Assembly (NCBI GenBank): GCA_002362595.1 | Contig: DEUO01000015.1 | Span: 1 to 20,940, forward strand | Direction of reading: 5' to 3' | Origin: Caryophanales bacterium UBA3260 | GTDB lineage: Bacteria; Bacillota_I; Bacilli_A; RF39; UBA660 | Length of the DNA: 20,940 nt | In this document: positions 16,795 through 20,940 of the stretch, in pieces | Layout of the letters: each line of letters starts with the position of its first letter | How positions within the stretch are numbered: the stretch's first letter is position 1 | The notes under the pieces: model-generated | Seen by the model: the letters and a program-made list of their open reading frames with translations, nothing else | Told to the model about the DNA's origin: nothing | The model's database searches: none | Program-made: the position numbers and the translations under genes

Positions 16795-17147
16795 TAATAC
16801 ATTTAATAAGCCACGTTCTGTACCCTTAAAGGGTGGCAAATATTTATCTACCTATAACAGGTCCTTTGCATCGTTTTTATTCCTAGCAAAGACTCCCCTA
16901 CCAAAATTTGGGTTTCTCGCTTGTGGGGTTTACCACGTTCCACTTCAAAAATTGCTTTTTGAACTCGTCTCTTTGGCACTTTTATATCTAATTTAATCCC
17001 ATAGGGACTATTTCGAAGCCGTTAGTCACTCGACTACCTAAGGTTATTTTTTCCCTTAGCACAAACACTACAATCATTACAGATTGTGCGAGCTTGGACT
17101 TTCCTCTACATAAATTAATATGTAGCATTTGCCTAAAATATTTTATT
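16795..17147 (-). ncRNA. rnpB: RNase P RNA, bacterial type B
   Basis: The catalytic RNA of RNase P, which trims tRNA 5' ends. Hallmarks on the minus strand: a P3 hairpin CTACATA/TATGTAG followed by GAGGAAAGTCC (17096-17106) and GCTCGCACA; the type-B block GCGAGAAACCCAAATTTTGG with TAGGGGA after it (16894-16920); GGTAAACCCCAC just before; and the 3' element ACAGAACGTGGCTTA (16807-16821). The ends are estimated from imperfect P1 pairing of 17136-17147 with 16793-16804. At about 350 bases it is shorter than the 401-base Bacillus RNA. It begins only some five bases after the gpsB stop, the same order as in Bacillus. Confidence 0.95.
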
Positions 17148-17152
17148 CTTAA

Positions 17153-17485
17153 TTATTCTTCATTTTTACCATACACAACTTTTTCAAGTTGGCTTAGTCT
17201 TCTAAGAAGGTCTACATTACTTACATTATTATTAGATGCAGAACCTTCAGCAGCTTCTATATTAGCTTTAATACGGCGAAGTTCATTTTTTAATTTTACA
17301 TTCTCGTCATTAAGAGCAGCTAAATCTTTTCTTAACTTTTTGATTTCAGATAAAAATTCACCATAATCATTAATGACCAAGTCTAAAAATTTATCAACTT
17401 CTTGTGGTCTGTATCCTCTAGCATCAATTTTAAACTCCTTATCCAATATATCTTGAGGAGTAAGTGCAATTTTTTCATTTAACAT
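17153..17485 (-). CDS. gpsB: Cell division protein GpsB (DivIVA family)
   Basis: 110 residues. GpsB is a small cytoplasmic coiled-coil adaptor that moves class A PBPs between septum and side wall. The N-terminal DivIVA-type domain is clear (LTPQDILDKEFKIDARGYRPQEVDKFLDLVINDY), with a coiled coil at about 35-75, a Ser/Asn linker (ASNNNVSNVD) and a short C-terminal helix (LLRRLSQLEKVVYG). I start at the ATG at 17485, eight bases after AAGGGTGA; the in-frame GTG at 17497 lies inside that site. The gene is transcribed from a consensus promoter, with rnpB immediately downstream. It is divergent from recU-pbp, whose PBP1 product is a known type of GpsB partner. Confidence 0.92.
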   Translation of the reverse strand: MLNEKIALTPQDILDKEFKIDARGYRPQEVDKFLDLVINDYGEFLSEIKKLRKDLAALNDENVKLKNELRRIKANIEAAEGSASNNNVSNVDLLRRLSQLEKVVYGKNEE

Positions 17486-17513
17486 AATATAAATCACCCT
17501 TCTTATATCTAAA

Positions 17514-17543
17514 ATTATATATCTATATCAAGTTATTTGTCAA
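17514..17543 (-). promoter_or_regulatory. Consensus sigma-A promoter of gpsB-rnpB
   Basis: TTGACA (6 of 6), 18 bases, TATAAT (6 of 6) on the minus strand, 29 bases before the gpsB ATG. This is the strongest match to consensus in the window, fitting the need for abundant RNase P RNA downstream. Confidence 0.85.
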
Positions 17544-17639
17544 GGATGGTGGGTGTTACACAATTTAATAAAGGTATAATTCTATCTTTTTTATTCATGG
17601 TTTGAAAATTTATTGAGAAATGTCAAGATTTAATTACAA

Positions 17640-17671
17640 TATACTATATTTTATTTGCTAAATATAGTATA
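17640..17671. repeat. 12-bp perfect inverted repeat at the recU promoter
   Basis: TATACTATATTT (17640-17651) and AAATATAGTATA (17660-17671) with an eight-base gap. The right arm overlaps the best recU -10 hexamer, TATAAT at 17668-17673, which lacks a good -35. It could be a repressor or activator operator; AT-rich composition makes chance possible. Confidence 0.55.
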
Positions 17672-17691
17672 ATTATTAAAGGTGATTCATT

Positions 17692-18258
17692 GTGCAATAC
17701 CCTAACAATATAAAGAAAAGTTATGTTAATAAACTTAATATTTCACATAGTAATCGTGGTATGAATTTGGAAGCTGCAATTAATGTTTCTAATCAGTACT
17801 ATTTAACTAAAGATATTGCGCTTATTTATAAGAAACCGACGCCGATTGGGGTTGTTGATGTTTCGTATAAGAATCACAAGAAAACAATTGAGAAAGCATA
17901 CTTTAAGGAACAATCTACTTTAGATTATAATGGTCTGTATCGTGGTAAGTATATTGAATTTGATGCAAAGGAAACGATTAATAAGACTTCTTTTCCTTTA
18001 GCTAATGTACATGATCATCAAATTTTACAGATAAGAAATGTTATAAGGCATGGTGGAATAGTATTTCTTATTATAAGAATGAATAATATTAATTATCTAC
18101 TTACTGGAGAAGATTTTATTGATTTTGTTGATAATGGTTCTAGGAAATCAATACCTTATAGATATATTCTAGATAAAGCTTATATTATTAAGGATGGTTA
18201 TGTTCCACAAGTTGATTATCTTAAAGTAGTTAATGAAGTTTATTTTAAAGGAGAATAA
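17692..18258 (+). CDS. recU: Holliday junction resolvase RecU
   Basis: 188 residues. RecU is the Holliday junction resolvase of Firmicutes, a metal-dependent nuclease of the restriction-endonuclease fold. Visible family blocks: SNRGMNLEAAINVSNQYYL (20-38), IYKKPTPIGVVDV, the active-site stretch DYNGLYRGKYIEFDAKET (Asp79, Glu93, Lys97 area), and FPLANVHDHQI. The start is GTG at 17692 with AGGTGA six bases upstream. The next gene, a class A PBP, begins two bases after the stop and its ribosome-binding site AAAGGAG lies inside recU, the same recU-ponA pairing as in Bacillus. Confidence 0.95.
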   Translation: MQYPNNIKKSYVNKLNISHSNRGMNLEAAINVSNQYYLTKDIALIYKKPTPIGVVDVSYKNHKKTIEKAYFKEQSTLDYNGLYRGKYIEFDAKETINKTSFPLANVHDHQILQIRNVIRHGGIVFLIIRMNNINYLLTGEDFIDFVDNGSRKSIPYRYILDKAYIIKDGYVPQVDYLKVVNEVYFKGE

Positions 18259-18260
18259 AG

Positions 18261-20940
18261 ATGGCTGAGTTAAAGAAAGTAAATAATGGTAAGAGTAAAA
18301 ACGTTATTACATTAAAAAAGACTAATCCCCCTTCTAAGAAGATGGTTGGTGTAAAAAGTAAACCAATAACTCTTGATAAAAAGCCTAAAAGTAAGGATAA
18401 GAGAAAGAAAACTAAAATTATTAATTTCATTTTATCTTTTCTAATGTTTTTAGGAATATGTATAATGGGAGTTATTATTGCATTTTGTGTATATATAGTT
18501 ATTACAGCTCCGGCATTTGATACTGATAAACTATATAATAAGGAAGCGACGATTTTTTATGATCGATATGGTACTGAGATAGGCCGTGTTGGAGATCAAC
18601 AAAGAGAGATAAAGACATATGAGGAGTTGCCTGAAGTACTTATAGATGCGTTAGTTGCAACTGAGGACTCAAGATTCTTTCAGCACAATGGATTTGATGT
18701 TGTAAGATTTATAAAAGCTTCTATTGGTCAAGCTGTTGGTCAAGATGGCGCTGGTGGTGCTTCTACTTTGACAATGCAAGTTGCTAAGAATACTTTTTCT
18801 AAGAATGCAGATGGTACTATTGAAGATGAAGGTATAGCTGGTATTATAAGAAAGTTCCATGATATTTATGTATCTGTATTCTTAATCGAAAGAAATTATA
18901 CTAAGGAAGAAATTATTGAATTTTATGTTAATTCTAATTTCTTGGGATATAATACATATGGTGTTGAACAAGCTTCGCAGAAGTATTTCGGTAAGTCTGT
19001 TGCTGATTTAACACTTACGGAAGCTGCTTTAATGATTGGTATATTTAATGCACCTTCAAGTTATAATCCTTTTGCTAGCGTTGAGTTAGCTACTAAAAGA
19101 CGTAGTACAGTATTAAGTTTAATGGAAAAACATGGTTATATTACGTCAGAACAAGCTGAAGATGCTAATAATATTCCTGTTGAGTCTTTATTAGCTGAAA
19201 GAAATAAGGCTTCTACTAATCCTTATCAAGCATTTATTGATACAGCGGCTGAAGAAGTACAAAAGAATACAGGTAATGATCCTTATAAGGTTCCAATGCT
19301 TGTATATACAACAATGGATCCTACTCAACAACAACTTATGAATGATTTAAATGAAGGTAAATTAGGATATAAATTTAAGACTTATAGATATAATGATTAT
19401 CAAGATAATATTCAAATTGGTATTGCAGTTGTTTCAGTAGAAGATGGTTCATTAACTTCTGTTAATATAGGACGTAATATAGATGGTTCTTCAGGATCTA
19501 GAATATGGAATCGTGCTGTTCATACAAAAACACAACCTGGTTCAGCTGCTAAGCCAATATTCGCTTATGGACCTTATATTGAATATAATAATGGTAATAC
19601 AGGAACTATGTTCTATGATGTTCCTTATACATATAGTAATGGTCAAGCATTAAAGAATGCTGATGATAAATATAATGGTCCAATGACGATGAGACAAGCT
19701 TTAGCTAAGTCAAGAAATATACCTGCTATTCAGGCTTTCCAAGCAGTAGATAAAGAAAAGATTGGTGAGTTTGCACATAATGTAGGAATTCAATATGAAT
19801 ATAGAAGAAATTCTGAACCTGATTATAATATATATGAATCTTATGCTATTGGTGGTGGTTTAGAGGTTAGTCCATTAGATATGGCTGCTGCTTATGCTAC
19901 TTTTGCTAGAGGTGGATATTATATTAAGCCTTATTCTTATACAAAGATTGTTTATCGTGAGACTGATGAAATTGATAATACTAATGAAAAGTATGAGAAG
20001 GTTCGTGCTATGAGTGAAGAAACAGCATATATGATTACAGATATGTTAATGACTGCTACAGCACAAAAAGTTGGAGGTAATGTTCATGTAGCTGGTACTG
20101 AGGTTGCTACTAAGACTGGTACTTCTACTTATGATGCAGCTAGATTAAAAGCGGTGGGAGTTCCTCTTACAGCATCAGCAGATAATTGGGTATTATCCTA
20201 CTCTCCTGATTATGTACTTTCTTTATGGTATGGTGTGGATAGTTTGGGACCAAAACAATATACTGATAATATTGCTGCTGCTATAGAAAGAGTTAAGATT
20301 TCAGCTATTTTATCTAATAAAATATTCCCTACTAATTCTAAGTTTAAGAGACCTACAAGAGTAGTTTCTTCTAAATATGAGTTAGAGACAAATCCTGCTG
20401 AACTACCCTCGGAATATACTCCAGCTAACTTAATTTCAAATGAACTTTTTAAGAAGGGGACAGAACCTAGTGAAGTATCAAATAGATTTAATAAATTAAA
20501 AGATCCTACTAATGGAGATTATGATGTAAATGGTAATACTGTTACACTTAGTTGGAAAGAAATTTCTACTCCATCTGCTATAAATACATCATATTTAATG
20601 GATTATTTTACTGATAACTTTGGTAAATTAGCAAATACTTATTATGAAAAAAGAATAAGTTATAATAATTCTAATATAGGTTCTGTAGGCTATCAAGTAT
20701 ATCTAGAAACAGATTCAGGATTACAATCACTTGGGTATACACAAGATTCATTCTTTAAGTATAATTTACCTACTGGTTATGGAAAGTATAAATTTGTTGT
20801 TAAATCTTCATATAGTATTTTTAAAGCTAATCAAAGTGATGGTTTAAAAATTGAAGTAGATTTAGGCGGTAACATCCCTGAGTTACCTGATAATGAATCT
20901 GGTAATAGTGGTACTAATAAAGATAAAGATAAAGATAAAG
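18261..20940 (+). CDS. Class A penicillin-binding protein (PBP1), 3' end missing
   Basis: At least 893 residues, still open at the window edge. Bifunctional peptidoglycan glycosyltransferase and transpeptidase. Lys-rich cytoplasmic tail (1-51), one membrane helix (about 53-80), GT51 domain with EDSRFFQH (Glu135), GGASTLTMQVAKN and RKFHD (197-201); transpeptidase with SAAK (Ser428-Lys431), SRN (484-486) and KTGTS (618-622). Beyond about 650 there is a linker, a beta-rich region perhaps of FN3 type, and an Asn/Gly/Ser then Asp-Lys repeat tail. Oddities: the second catalytic Glu of the RKxxE motif is Asp201, and TMQ replaces the common TQQ. ATG has AAAGGAG seven bases upstream, inside recU. Partner of GpsB, coded divergently. 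Confidence 0.95.
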   Translation, partial: MAELKKVNNGKSKNVITLKKTNPPSKKMVGVKSKPITLDKKPKSKDKRKKTKIINFILSFLMFLGICIMGVIIAFCVYIVITAPAFDTDKLYNKEATIFYDRYGTEIGRVGDQQREIKTYEELPEVLIDALVATEDSRFFQHNGFDVVRFIKASIGQAVGQDGAGGASTLTMQVAKNTFSKNADGTIEDEGIAGIIRKFHDIYVSVFLIERNYTKEEIIEFYVNSNFLGYNTYGVEQASQKYFGKSVADLTLTEAALMIGIFNAPSSYNPFASVELATKRRSTVLSLMEKHGYITSEQAEDANNIPVESLLAERNKASTNPYQAFIDTAAEEVQKNTGNDPYKVPMLVYTTMDPTQQQLMNDLNEGKLGYKFKTYRYNDYQDNIQIGIAVVSVEDGSLTSVNIGRNIDGSSGSRIWNRAVHTKTQPGSAAKPIFAYGPYIEYNNGNTGTMFYDVPYTYSNGQALKNADDKYNGPMTMRQALAKSRNIPAIQAFQAVDKEKIGEFAHNVGIQYEYRRNSEPDYNIYESYAIGGGLEVSPLDMAAAYATFARGGYYIKPYSYTKIVYRETDEIDNTNEKYEKVRAMSEETAYMITDMLMTATAQKVGGNVHVAGTEVATKTGTSTYDAARLKAVGVPLTASADNWVLSYSPDYVLSLWYGVDSLGPKQYTDNIAAAIERVKISAILSNKIFPTNSKFKRPTRVVSSKYELETNPAELPSEYTPANLISNELFKKGTEPSEVSNRFNKLKDPTNGDYDVNGNTVTLSWKEISTPSAINTSYLMDYFTDNFGKLANTYYEKRISYNNSNIGSVGYQVYLETDSGLQSLGYTQDSFFKYNLPTGYGKYKFVVKSSYSIFKANQSDGLKIEVDLGGNIPELPDNESGNSGTNKDKDKDK
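20917..20940 (+). repeat. Hexanucleotide tandem repeat (ATAAAG) in the PBP tail
   Basis: Four perfect copies of ATAAAG reach the window edge and code alternating Lys-Asp. The tract keeps the frame, so copy changes would only lengthen or shorten the tail. Confidence 0.75.

Noticed and set aside
17621..17626. A second TTGACA on the minus strand upstream of gpsB
   Set aside because: No -10-like hexamer is found 16-18 bases downstream; the promoter at 17514-17543 is far better.
29..18258. Genetic code 4 (TGA as Trp)
   Set aside because: Tryptophans in conserved places are TGG and all genes are complete under the standard code, so there is no need to invoke TGA read-through.
18245..18430. 61-residue minus-strand hydrophobic frame over the start of the PBP gene
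   Set aside because: It is the antisense of the Lys-rich PBP N-terminus; no ribosome-binding site or promoter supports it.

Overview
The window is AT-rich chromosomal DNA from a low-GC Gram-positive bacterium. The gene set (ffh, ftsY with ylxM, rnjA, rny, recA, pgsA, gpsB, type-B rnpB, recU with a class A PBP) is that of Bacilli. The extreme AT content, compact spacing and lack of TGA stops fit a reduced, uncultured Bacilli lineage related to Mollicutes/RF39; that placement is an inference. All tryptophan codons I checked are TGG, so the standard bacterial code fits.

Layout. Positions 29-7319 hold minus-strand genes: a CmpB-like membrane protein, a MYG1-family protein coupled to a membrane protein that looks like a degenerate P-type ATPase, ffh, an orphan 198-residue protein, a thymidylate-kinase-like enzyme, ylxM and ftsY. 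Positions 7320-7631 are a divergent promoter region. rnjA (plus strand) ends in a shared bidirectional terminator against a chloramphenicol-acetyltransferase-like gene. Next come rny, an 890-residue unknown protein, recA, pgsA, a rodZ-like gene, the RNase P RNA and gpsB, all minus strand. After another divergent promoter region, recU and a class A penicillin-binding protein run off the right edge on the plus strand.

How the genes fit together. Ffh and FtsY are the protein part of the signal recognition pathway. RNase J, RNase Y and RNase P RNA form an RNA-processing group. GpsB, RecU and PBP1 belong to cell-wall synthesis and division/recombination; the rodZ-pgsA-recA-rny order is the Bacilli order with cinA absent and a large unknown gene inserted. 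Regulation is legible: several sigma-A promoters are near consensus, others use an extended -10 (TGnTATAAT), and many terminator hairpins overlap stop codons.

Most unusual items: the P-type-ATPase-like protein lacking its catalytic domains (1643-2902), the 890-residue protein in the recA-rny gap, a kinase P-loop with Glu at the Mg-binding Ser/Thr position, an Asp in place of the second catalytic Glu of the PBP glycosyltransferase, and no TGA stop among 17 complete genes. No mobile element, CRISPR array or tRNA was seen.
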